From Phycisphaerales bacterium (GTDB lineage Bacteria; Planctomycetota; Phycisphaerae; Phycisphaerales; UBA1924), in contig JAJDDI010000050.1 of NCBI GenBank assembly GCA_029260375.1, forward strand, positions 1 to 44,985: 44,985 bases of DNA. Reading direction: 5' to 3'. The notes below the pieces were generated by a model. That model did no database searches. It was not told the DNA's origin and saw nothing but the letters and a program-made list of their open reading frames with translations. Positions 7,689 through 14,667 of the stretch are shown here, piece after piece. The translations under genes were made by a program, and so were the position numbers. Within the stretch, counting starts at the first letter, position 1; the number at the start of each line of letters is the position of its first letter.

Positions 7689-8975
7689 ATGTTCCGAGTC
7701 CGCCAGGCCAACGCGACCGACACCGAGGCGCTGCTCGCGCTGGCGCACACGGGCAACTTCATCAACCTGCCCCCGTTCCGCGACGCGATCGAGGAGCTCC
7801 TGCGGGTCTCGGACCGCTCGTTTAGCCGCGTCGCGACCGGGGCCCCGCCCCCCCCCGACCACGACCGGACGCACGACAACTACATGCTCGTGCTCGAGGG
7901 CGACAAGAACCTCTGCTGGGGGACCTCGGCCATCCGCGGGGGCATGATCGCCCGCGACCACCCGAACCTCTCGTACCAGCTCGTCAAGCTCGTGCGTGAG
8001 AGCACGCTGCTCTCGAAGACCATCCACGGCCCCAAGGACCCGGCCGACGAGGACGACCGGATGATCGTCTCCGGGCGCATGGAGCACGTGTACTGCGTCC
8101 TGTTCCAGGACACCGCCAGCCCGACGGAGCTGGGCGGGAACGTGATGCGCCACGAGCTGCGGGGGCGGGGCCTGGGCAAGCTGCTGAGCTTCGCGCGGTT
8201 CCATTACCTCAAGGCCCACCCGGAGTGGTTCTCCGACCGACTCCTCGCGGAGATGATGGCGCCGATCGACCGATACAACGACGGCACACCGTTCTGGCGC
8301 CACATCATCCGCAAGTTCATCAACATGACCTACGACGACGCGGACCGCCTGAGCACGCACAAGGACAAGCGCGAGTTCATGTACGCGCTGCTGCCAAAGC
8401 TCGTGAACCTCTCGCTGCTGGACGACGTGGTGCTCAACTCGATGGGGCTGGTCAACACGAGCACGAGGCCGGCGGCCGAGATGCTGCGAGACGTCGGATT
8501 CACCGACACGCACCGGGTTGATCCGTTCGACGGCGGGCCGCACCTGGAGACGCGCCTGAGCGACATCACCGCCCTTCACTGCGAGACACGCGAGGTATCG
8601 GGCTCGCACCCCGAGACGGAGACCACGGATCTGCTGGTGAGCGCCGAGACCGAGCGGTTCGGGTTCGTGGCCGTGCGGGTCAACGCCTCGCTCGCCGGCT
8701 CTGGCGGGATCGAGTTGCCACCCGAGGCGGTGCGGGCGCTGGGCGTGGGCCAGGGGGACCCGGTCATGGTCAGCCCGATGCGGTTCGTCCCGGACCGCCG
8801 ACCCGTGCCCGAGATCCCAACGATCAACATGCCCGAGGAGATCCGACGGCGCGAGTCCGGGCTCGGAGGCAAGCGCCTCGCGGCGCTCTCGATCGGTGAT
8901 CTCGCGACGATTGTGCAGGACCGCCTTGACGAGATCATCGAGTCGCTCAAGGACGAGAAAGACAAGACCGCCTGA
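7689..8975 (+). CDS. astA: Arginine/ornithine N-succinyltransferase
   Basis: A 428-residue member of the AstA family, which transfers succinyl from succinyl-CoA to the alpha-amino group of arginine or, in some enzymes, ornithine. Family signatures are FRVRQANATD at the N-terminus, ELRGRGLGKLLSFARF (GNAT-type CoA-binding loop), WFSDRLLAEMM, the YDDADRLSTHKDKREF segment, and VDPFDGGPHLE around 278-286. The usual C-terminal small barrel follows (IELPPEAVRALGVGQGD). About 55-60 further residues, 371-428, go beyond the usual end near 345. This tail is charged, probably helical, and unknown to me. GGGAGAGG lies before the ATG. The gene sits between the aminotransferase and astD, the core AST order. 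Ornithine as substrate is attractive because a ureohydrolase is in the same cluster. Confidence 0.9.
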   Translation: MFRVRQANATDTEALLALAHTGNFINLPPFRDAIEELLRVSDRSFSRVATGAPPPPDHDRTHDNYMLVLEGDKNLCWGTSAIRGGMIARDHPNLSYQLVKLVRESTLLSKTIHGPKDPADEDDRMIVSGRMEHVYCVLFQDTASPTELGGNVMRHELRGRGLGKLLSFARFHYLKAHPEWFSDRLLAEMMAPIDRYNDGTPFWRHIIRKFINMTYDDADRLSTHKDKREFMYALLPKLVNLSLLDDVVLNSMGLVNTSTRPAAEMLRDVGFTDTHRVDPFDGGPHLETRLSDITALHCETREVSGSHPETETTDLLVSAETERFGFVAVRVNASLAGSGGIELPPEAVRALGVGQGDPVMVSPMRFVPDRRPVPEIPTINMPEEIRRRESGLGGKRLAALSIGDLATIVQDRLDEIIESLKDEKDKTA

Positions 8976-8989
8976 CGGAGAGCTCGACC

Positions 8990-10549
8990 GTGACACCGCC
9001 GACCAGCCTGAATCGCCCGCCCGCCGACCTGATCGCGGGGAGGTGGATCCCGATCCCGGGCAAGACCATCCGCTCGACGAACCCCGCCAGGCCCGGCGAC
9101 GTCGTCTGGAGCGGGGGTTCCGTGCACGCGCACGCGGAGCAGGCCCTGGACAGCGCCCGCGCGGCGTTGCCCGCATGGTCAGCCTGGCCCATTGAAAAGC
9201 GTGTGGGCGTGCTGCGCCGGTACCAGGAACTGGCGAAGGAGCATGTGGACGCGATCGCGCACCTCATCGCGATCGAGACGGGCAAGGCGATGTGGGAATG
9301 CAGGGGCGAGGCGGCGCTGCTCGCGGCCAAGGTTGATATCACGCTCGAAGAAGGTCCCAACACCGGGCGCTCGCGCGTCAGCGCGTACGACGTCCCGCTC
9401 AACGACACCAAGTCCGGCAGGTGCTGGTTCCGCCCGCACGGCGTGATGAGCGTCATCGGCCCGTTCAACTTCCCCGCCCACCTGCCCAACGGGCACATCG
9501 TCCCCGCCCTGCTCACGGGCAACACCATCGTCTTCAAGCCCAGCGACAAGACGCCCGCGGTCGGGCAGCGCCTCGCGGAGCTGTTCCAGCAGGCCTTGGA
9601 GGACGCGGAAGCGCCCGCGGGCGTGTTCAACCTCGTCCAGGGTGGCGCCGACGTCGCGTCCACACTCGCGTCGAGCCCCAAGGCCGACGGCGTGCTCTTC
9701 ACCGGCTCCTGGCCCGTCGGGCGCCGGATCCTCGAGGCCAACCTCGACCAGCCGGGCAAGATCATCGCCCTGGAGATGGGCGGCAACAACCCGGCCGTCG
9801 TCATGCCCAGCGCCGACCTGCACCAGGCGGCGGTCGAGATCGTGCGCTGCGCGTTCAACACCACCGGGCAGCGCTGCACCTCGACACGGCGCGCGATCAT
9901 CCACGAGGCGGTCGCCGACAAGCTCGTCCCCGCGATCGTGAAGGCCGCGAGGGCGATCACGATCGGCGACCCGATGAGCGACGAGCCCGTCTTCATGGGC
10001 CCGATCATCAACGGGCAGGCCCGCGACGCGGTCTTCGCGTTCGAGAAGCGTCTGGCCGATAGCGGGGGCGAGGTGCTTCTGGGCGCCCGCAGGGTCGAGG
10101 ACCCGATCGGCGGCGACGCCTCGGGGTGGTACGTCTCGCCCTCGGTCGTGCGCGTGCCCCGGTTCGATCTGGACACCGACGACTGCGGGTGCGACGAGGA
10201 GCTCTTCGGCCCGCTTCTGCGGATCAGCGTGGTGAAGGACTTCGACGACGCGATCGCCCAGGCGAACGCCACGCGCTACGGGCTCGCGGCGTCGATCTTT
10301 TCTGGCGACCCCGCCGAGACATGCCGGTTCCTGGGCGAGGCCCGGGCCGGGTGCGTCAACGTCAACTGCGGCACCGCGGGCGCCTCGAGCAAGCTCCCGT
10401 TCGGGGGGCTGGGCTGGTCTGGCAACCACCGCCCGGCGGGCGCGTTCGCGCTGGACTACACCGCCATCCCGATCGCGGGGATGATCGAGACGGGCGACGC
10501 AAGCACGCTGGCTCCGGGCATGTCGCTGGAGCCCGACTGGCTCGTCTGA
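8990..10549 (+). CDS. astD: N-succinylglutamate 5-semialdehyde dehydrogenase
   Basis: A 519-residue aldehyde dehydrogenase that best matches AstD, which oxidises succinylglutamate semialdehyde to succinylglutamate with NAD+. The catalytic cysteine is C296 in TTGQRCTSTRR and the general base is E262 in LEMGGNNP. AstD-specific stretches are GPFNFPAHLPNGHIVPALL, LEMGGNNPAVV and the C-terminal PFGGLGWSGNHRPAGAF. The start is GTG, 14 bases after the astA stop, with GGAGAG upstream. It is slightly longer than the usual 490 residues, with extra sequence at about 380-400 (TDDCGCDEELFG). Its close match to AstD is the strongest evidence that this operon handles succinylated intermediates. Confidence 0.92.
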   Translation: MTPPTSLNRPPADLIAGRWIPIPGKTIRSTNPARPGDVVWSGGSVHAHAEQALDSARAALPAWSAWPIEKRVGVLRRYQELAKEHVDAIAHLIAIETGKAMWECRGEAALLAAKVDITLEEGPNTGRSRVSAYDVPLNDTKSGRCWFRPHGVMSVIGPFNFPAHLPNGHIVPALLTGNTIVFKPSDKTPAVGQRLAELFQQALEDAEAPAGVFNLVQGGADVASTLASSPKADGVLFTGSWPVGRRILEANLDQPGKIIALEMGGNNPAVVMPSADLHQAAVEIVRCAFNTTGQRCTSTRRAIIHEAVADKLVPAIVKAARAITIGDPMSDEPVFMGPIINGQARDAVFAFEKRLADSGGEVLLGARRVEDPIGGDASGWYVSPSVVRVPRFDLDTDDCGCDEELFGPLLRISVVKDFDDAIAQANATRYGLAASIFSGDPAETCRFLGEARAGCVNVNCGTAGASSKLPFGGLGWSGNHRPAGAFALDYTAIPIAGMIETGDASTLAPGMSLEPDWLV

Positions 10550-10554
10550 TCGTG

Positions 10555-10560
10555 TAGGCT
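10555..10560 (+). promoter_or_regulatory. -10 box, leaderless layout
   Basis: TAGGCT ends 7 bases before the ATG at 10568, with no ribosome site between. It gives the last two genes of the cluster a possible separate start. Confidence 0.45.
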
Positions 10561-10567
10561 GACGCCC

Positions 10568-10927
10568 ATGAACGAACGCGGGTGGTTCACGCTGCTGGTC
10601 CGGGGGCTCGGGCTCCTCTTTACGCTACTCGCGCTCCGGAGCGCGGCTGGCCTGGGCGCCAATCTCCTCGTGGCATGGTTCAACACCCCCCGCAATCAAG
10701 CGTTCACGCCGCTGACGGGGACGAACATGAGCAGCTACACGATCGCTCAGGGACTCACGGCTCTCGTGCCCCTGGGCGCCGGCCTGTACCTGCTCTTCGG
10801 GGGTGGTCGAATGATTGACTGGCTCTGCAAGAGCGTTGTCGGTCGCTGCGTCGCCTGCGGGCACCGCCTCGCGGGCGACGAGCCCGCCTGCCCCGAGTGC
10901 GGCGTGCGCTCGCGTCCCGCGTCATAG
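10568..10927 (+). CDS. Small membrane protein with C-terminal zinc ribbon
   Basis: A 119-residue protein of unknown function. Two hydrophobic segments (about 9-37 and 59-79) are probably membrane helices. A C-terminal zinc ribbon has C94-VA-C97 and C108-PE-C111, the form CxxC-x10-CPEC. The ribbon would be cytoplasmic if both helices are real. It lies between astD and the ureohydrolase on the same strand, with 18- and 9-base gaps. A link to amino-acid transport or to assembly of a metalloenzyme cannot be shown. A protein of similar design, with two membrane helices then CxxC and CPEC, is encoded at 43723-44223. Confidence 0.7.
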   Translation: MNERGWFTLLVRGLGLLFTLLALRSAAGLGANLLVAWFNTPRNQAFTPLTGTNMSSYTIAQGLTALVPLGAGLYLLFGGGRMIDWLCKSVVGRCVACGHRLAGDEPACPECGVRSRPAS

Positions 10928-10930
10928 ACT
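10925..10930 (+). promoter_or_regulatory. -10 box overlapping the upstream stop codon
   Basis: TAGACT ends 6 bases before the ATG at 10937. Its TAG is the stop codon of the zinc-ribbon gene. Confidence 0.5.
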
Positions 10931-10936
10931 CTGCCC

Positions 10937-11902
10937 ATGCCCAATACGATCCTCGCCGACACCCGCCAGTTCCCGCGCTTCGCCGGCGTGCCCACGTTCT
11001 GCCGCTACCCGCTGCTGGAGCTGGTCCCCAGCGAGTCCCTGCCCGTGGACTGGGCGATCTACGGCGTCCCGTTCGACGGCGGCGTCACCTACCGCCCCGG
11101 CGCCCGCTTCGGCCCCCGCGCGATCCGCGACGCCTCGCAGTACGTCAAACGCTACTCGATGGCCCACGACGTGGACGTGTGCGAGACACTGTCACTGGCC
11201 GACGCGGGCGACGCGCCGGTGCTGCCGTACTCGTGCAAGGGGACCAGCGACGCGGTCTGCGCGTTCGCCCTCGCGCTGGGCGACACGAAGCACACGAAGC
11301 TGATGGCCGTAGGCGGCGACCACTCCATTGCCCTGGCCAACATCCGCGCGACGTTCGAGCGCCGGGGACGCCCCGAGGGCGGGCTGGCGCTGCTGCACTT
11401 CGACTCGCACCTGGACACGGTTGATTCGGTCTGGGGTGAGAAGCACGGGCACGCGTCGCCGTTCATCCGGGCGATCGAGGACGGGCTGATCAACCCCCAC
11501 CGGATGGTCTCGGTCGGCATCAAGGGCCCGCTCAACACCAAGAGCGACCTGGACTACGCCCAGAAGCACGGTGTCACCATCGTCACCTACGACGACTACA
11601 TCAGCCACGAGGGAGACGAGACGCTCCGCAACTTCGTCACCCGCCAGGGTGACCACCCGGCGTACGTCAGCTTCGACATCGACGTGGTCGATCCGGCGTT
11701 CGCCCCGGGCACGGGCACGCCCAGTGTCGGCGGGTTCACCTCCGCCCAGATCCTCGACGCGATCCGCCTGCTCAAGGGCGCCAACGTCGTCGGCGCGGAC
11801 GTGGTCGAGGTGCTGCCCGACCGCGATTCCGCGGGGGTCACCGCCCTGCTCGCCTCGCACGTGATGTTCGAGATCCTCTGCCTGGACGCGGCGACCCGCT
11901 AA
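10937..11902 (+). CDS. Ureohydrolase (arginase/agmatinase superfamily)
   Basis: A 321-residue two-manganese ureohydrolase. Metal ligands are all present: H129 (GGDHS), D156-x-H158-x-D160 (HFDSHLDT), and D247 and D249 (SFDIDVVDP, followed by AFAPGTGTP). The N-terminal GVPFDGGVTYRPGARFGP and the APGTGTP loop are typical of the agmatinase-type branch, which also includes guanidinobutyrase, guanidinopropionase and guanidine hydrolases. The reaction removes urea from a guanidino group. The cluster contains AstA and AstD but no succinylarginine dihydrolase (AstB). I therefore infer that it may supply ornithine from arginine, or act on a succinylated guanidino compound. Agmatine or guanidine hydrolysis unrelated to AST is the main alternative. 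The stop overlaps the convergent gene's stop. Confidence 0.85.
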   Translation: MPNTILADTRQFPRFAGVPTFCRYPLLELVPSESLPVDWAIYGVPFDGGVTYRPGARFGPRAIRDASQYVKRYSMAHDVDVCETLSLADAGDAPVLPYSCKGTSDAVCAFALALGDTKHTKLMAVGGDHSIALANIRATFERRGRPEGGLALLHFDSHLDTVDSVWGEKHGHASPFIRAIEDGLINPHRMVSVGIKGPLNTKSDLDYAQKHGVTIVTYDDYISHEGDETLRNFVTRQGDHPAYVSFDIDVVDPAFAPGTGTPSVGGFTSAQILDAIRLLKGANVVGADVVEVLPDRDSAGVTALLASHVMFEILCLDAATR

Positions 11903-12534
11903 GCCCCGCGGCGCCGGAGGTTGAGAATCAGCTCCACCTGCCCGATCGGCTGGTCCAGGCGCTGGGCGATCTCGACCGGGCCCAGCCCGGAGTCGGCCAG
12001 CTCGTAGATCTGCCGCTGCGTGGGATCCGCATGACGCTCGGGCGGCGCGGTCCGGGCCGGCTCCGGCGCGGGTGTGCGGAAGGCGCCGGCGTCGTGCTCC
12101 ATCGGACGCGTCTGCACACCCGCGCCCATGCTCGCGCGATCAAGGCGGGCCAGGCGGTCGTCGGCCTCCTCGATGAGCAGCTCCAGGCGGGCCGCCTTGT
12201 TGTCCATGATCGCCGAGAGACGGCGCGTGAGCTCCTCGGCTTCCGCCTGGTACGTATCGACGGGCGAGATGGCGCGGGCCTGGGCCCGGAGCTGGTCGAT
12301 CCGTTCCCGGGGCGTCCCTTCCTTGCGGACCGCGTTCCGCGCCAGGTTCCGCTTGAGCATGCGGATGGAGATCATCACGAGAATGAGCACACCGAAGGCC
12401 AACATGGCCCCGGGCAGGAACTTGGACATCGTGGTCGGCGCGGGCGCGGTCTGAGCCCCGGTCGTGCCCTGCTCGCCCTGCGTCTCGGTTGGCTCGAGCA
12501 CAAAGATGGGCTCGCCTGGTCCGTCCTGGATCAT
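11899..12534 (-). CDS. Hypothetical membrane-anchored protein with C-terminal HTH-like segment
   Basis: A 211-residue protein without a family I can name. One membrane helix lies at about residues 38-58 (MLAFGVLILVMISIRML). A charged, probably coiled-coil region follows (about 60-125), then a Pro/Ala-rich linker. The C-terminus, ADSGLGPVEIAQRLDQPIGQ, resembles a helix-turn-helix of the DUF6115 or sigma-70 region 4 type, with GxxxxEIAxxLxxxxxxVxLxL spacing. The start is ATG at 12534 because GGAGG lies 10 bases upstream. An in-frame ATG at 12570 has no such site. It is divergent from tilS, and the two -10 boxes overlap. A DNA-binding role for a membrane-anchored protein is speculative. Confidence 0.7.
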   Translation of the reverse strand: MIQDGPGEPIFVLEPTETQGEQGTTGAQTAPAPTTMSKFLPGAMLAFGVLILVMISIRMLKRNLARNAVRKEGTPRERIDQLRAQARAISPVDTYQAEAEELTRRLSAIMDNKAARLELLIEEADDRLARLDRASMGAGVQTRPMEHDAGAFRTPAPEPARTAPPERHADPTQRQIYELADSGLGPVEIAQRLDQPIGQVELILNLRRRGA

Positions 12535-12568
12535 CGTCGATTCGCCTCCGCGGGTCCGTGCGCCGACC

Positions 12569-12574
12569 ACTCTA
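12569..12574 (-). promoter_or_regulatory. Possible -10 box of the membrane protein gene, overlapping the tilS box
   Basis: TAGAGT on the minus strand, 34 bases before the ATG at 12534. Its last two plus-strand bases (TA at 12573-12574) are also the first two bases of the tilS box on the other strand. Confidence 0.4.
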
Positions 12575-12578
12575 CCAT
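12573..12578 (+). promoter_or_regulatory. -10 box of tilS, leaderless layout
   Basis: TACCAT ends 6 bases before the GTG at 12585. No ribosome site is present. Confidence 0.5.
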
Positions 12579-12584
12579 CCCCGC

Positions 12585-13604
12585 GTGAGCCCCGCCCCCC
12601 AGACAGCCGACGCGGAGGCGATCCAGAAGAGGATCCGACGCTCCTGGAGGCGGCTCTCGGGTGGGAAGACGGTCAGGGACGCGGATCGCCCCTCGCTGGT
12701 CGCCTGCTCCGGGGGCGTCGATTCGTGCGCCCTGGCGATCGCGCTGGCCTCATCCCCGGCGCCGACCACGCTGGGGCATGTCGTTCACGACCTGCGCCCG
12801 CGGGAGCAGGCGGTGGCGGACCGGGACGCGGTCCGCGAGCTGGGGGACCGCCTGGGCGTGGAGGTTGTCGAGCACGAGGTACGGGTCTCGCAGAAATCGG
12901 GCAACCTGGAGGCCAACGCGCGCGAGGCCCGGTACGCCGCCCTGCGGGAGTTGGCGCCACGCTGCGGCGCCCGCTGGATCGTCACGGCCCACCACGCCGA
13001 CGACGTGCTCGAGACGATGCTCATGCGCCTGCTCCGCGGCACCGGGCCCCGTGGGCTCGGGGCGATCTCGCCGCGTCTGGATTCAGATGGGCAGGTCGCG
13101 TGCGTGCTGCGCCCGTGCCTGGGCGTCACGCGAGACGAGCTGGTGAGCGTCTGCGAGAGTGCCGGGTGGGCCTGGCGCGAGGACGCGACCAACTCGGATG
13201 AATCGCGCCTCCGGGCGGCGTTGCGGGCCCGGGTCACACCCGAGCTGCGCCGTCTGGCGCCCGAGGGCGCCCGCCGGGCCTCGATGAGCGCCCAGCTGCT
13301 GCGTGACGCGCAGCGGGTTGTTGAAGAACGGGCCGCGGCCACCCTGGCGCGGGCAAGCGTGATCGGCGGCGAGCGCGTCTGGGCGCGCGAGAAGCTCCGC
13401 GCCGAGACCGGGCTCGTCCTTGGCGAGTTGCTGCTGGCGGCCCTGGGCACGCGGGCGGTCTCGCCCGAGACGCTCCGTGACGCAACTTCCGCGATCCGGG
13501 ATGAAACCACGGATCCGCGGAGTTTCGATCTTGGAGGGGCTACGCTGCGTGTGCTGGCCCGAGAGATCCGATTGGAGATGAGCTGTGAGCGAGAACCAGA
13601 CTGA
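12585..13604 (+). CDS. tilS: tRNA(Ile)-lysidine synthase
   Basis: A 339-residue N-type ATP pyrophosphatase. TilS attaches lysine to C34 of the CAU-anticodon tRNA-Ile, changing its charging and decoding from Met/AUG to Ile/AUA. The PP-loop S42-GGVDS47 is in LVACSGGVDSCALAIAL. The motifs ANAREARYAAL, TAHHADDVLETMLMRLLRGT (the HxxxDxxET motif) and the RPCLGVTRDEL to WREDATNSD segment are characteristic of TilS. The length suits the short TilS form without the full C-terminal tRNA-binding domain of the E. coli enzyme (432 residues). The GTG start sits 6 bases after TACCAT. The end overlaps the start of the next gene by 20 bases, indicating translational coupling. Confidence 0.92.
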   Translation: MSPAPQTADAEAIQKRIRRSWRRLSGGKTVRDADRPSLVACSGGVDSCALAIALASSPAPTTLGHVVHDLRPREQAVADRDAVRELGDRLGVEVVEHEVRVSQKSGNLEANAREARYAALRELAPRCGARWIVTAHHADDVLETMLMRLLRGTGPRGLGAISPRLDSDGQVACVLRPCLGVTRDELVSVCESAGWAWREDATNSDESRLRAALRARVTPELRRLAPEGARRASMSAQLLRDAQRVVEERAAATLARASVIGGERVWAREKLRAETGLVLGELLLAALGTRAVSPETLRDATSAIRDETTDPRSFDLGGATLRVLAREIRLEMSCEREPD

Positions 13605-13983
13605 CGCGACCCCCGTCGTCCTCGTGGGGCACTGCGGCCCCGACGCGTGGATGCTCAAATCAATGCTCGGGCGGGCCGCGCCGGGACACGCGATCGAGAT
13701 GGTCAACGCCGCAGGCGAGCTCGAAGCGATTCTGGACAGCGCCGCGCTGCTTGTCGTCAACCGCGTGCTCGACGGGCGGTTCCCCTCCGACTCGGGGGTC
13801 GGACTCATCGAGTCGATCTCGGGTCGTGACGGGCGAAAGCCGCCGATGATCCTCGTGAGCAACCTGAGCGACGCGCAGGAGCAGGGCGAGCAGGCCGGCG
13901 CCCAGCCCGGGTTCGGCAAGAACGCCCTGTACGACGACGAATCGATCGAACGCGTTCGCGCGGCGATCGCGAGCGGCGCCTAG
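13585..13983 (+). CDS. Degenerate response-regulator receiver-like protein
   Basis: A 132-residue single-domain protein with the receiver-domain layout. VVLVGHCGPDAWMLKSML gives beta-1 and alpha-1, LLVVNRVLDG beta-3, PPMILVSNLSD beta-4, and PGFGKNALYDD the beta-5 region. The phosphoacceptor aspartate is replaced by N59. S92 and K112 sit at the Ser/Thr and Lys positions. The acidic pair after beta-1 is missing, so phosphorylation is unlikely. It could be a phosphorylation-independent adaptor. Family assignment rests on pattern alone. The GTG start lies inside tilS in another frame. Its stop overlaps the stop of the convergent sco gene. Confidence 0.6.
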   Translation: MSENQTDATPVVLVGHCGPDAWMLKSMLGRAAPGHAIEMVNAAGELEAILDSAALLVVNRVLDGRFPSDSGVGLIESISGRDGRKPPMILVSNLSDAQEQGEQAGAQPGFGKNALYDDESIERVRAAIASGA

Positions 13984-14666
13984 CCCGCCGCGGCCTTGGC
14001 CCGGGCGATCAGCTCGTCGATCTGCGCCGGGTTGTTATACGAGAACACGCCCAGCAGGCGCCGGTCGGGACCCACGAGCAGCAGGCGCGTCGGATGCACA
14101 ATGTTGACCAGGGGCGTGCCGCTGGGCCCGATCCGGGGCTGCCCGTTGTCGTCGAAGATGGGCGAGTCGTCGATGGGGCTGACCTTGAACTTGAGCCCGC
14201 CCTGCACGATCTCGGTGACGAGCGCGGGGTCACCGGTCAGGAACGTCCAGCGGTCCAGGTCCGCCGAGGCCTCGCTGGCGTAGCTGAGCAGGACCTCGGG
14301 CGTGTCGTCGTCGCCGTCAACGGAGATGCTCATCAGGCGGACGCCCGTGCCGGCGGTCTCGGTCTGGATGCGCTGCATCTGGGCGGTCATCCCCGGGCAG
14401 GGCCCGGGGCAGGTGGTAAAGAAGAAGTCGAGAACGGTGATCTCGCCCTCGAGCGCGTCGGAGGTGACGGTCTCGCCGTGGTGGTTTGTGAGCGTGAACT
14501 CGGGGATCTGGAAGTCGGCGAAGGGGTTGTCGCTCGGCGCCGGGGTCGGCTGGCCGGGAGCGATGTTCTTGGTCCGGGTCGGGGTGGAGAGCAGGCCAAC
14601 CATGACCAGCGCTCCGGCGCCCGCGAGGACCGCAGCGACCAGGATGGAGATCAGGATCGATTTCAT
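13980..14666 (-). CDS. SCO1/SenC/PrrC-type copper-binding thioredoxin-fold protein
   Basis: A 228-residue protein with an N-terminal membrane anchor (about 5-26) and an extracytoplasmic thioredoxin fold. The copper site of SCO proteins is complete: C86-PGP-C90 in FFFTTCPGPCPGM and H191 in NIVHPTRLLLV. SCO proteins deliver copper to the CuA centre of cytochrome c oxidase subunit II or reduce its cysteines. An insert at 163-185 (PIDDSPIFDDNGQ) is common in planctomycete-like versions as far as I can judge. It follows ctaB with a 1-base gap, so both are one transcript for cytochrome oxidase assembly. The oxidase genes themselves are not in the window. Confidence 0.9.
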   Translation of the reverse strand: MKSILISILVAAVLAGAGALVMVGLLSTPTRTKNIAPGQPTPAPSDNPFADFQIPEFTLTNHHGETVTSDALEGEITVLDFFFTTCPGPCPGMTAQMQRIQTETAGTGVRLMSISVDGDDDTPEVLLSYASEASADLDRWTFLTGDPALVTEIVQGGLKFKVSPIDDSPIFDDNGQPRIGPSGTPLVNIVHPTRLLLVGPDRRLLGVFSYNNPAQIDELIARAKAAAG

Positions 14667-14667
14667 C

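Noticed and set aside
10937-11902. Calling the ureohydrolase firmly an agmatinase or an arginase
   Set aside because: Metal ligands are shared by the whole superfamily, and substrate-loop differences cannot be judged by eye. Sequence style leans to agmatinase-type enzymes while gene context leans to arginine/ornithine, so only the superfamily is stated.
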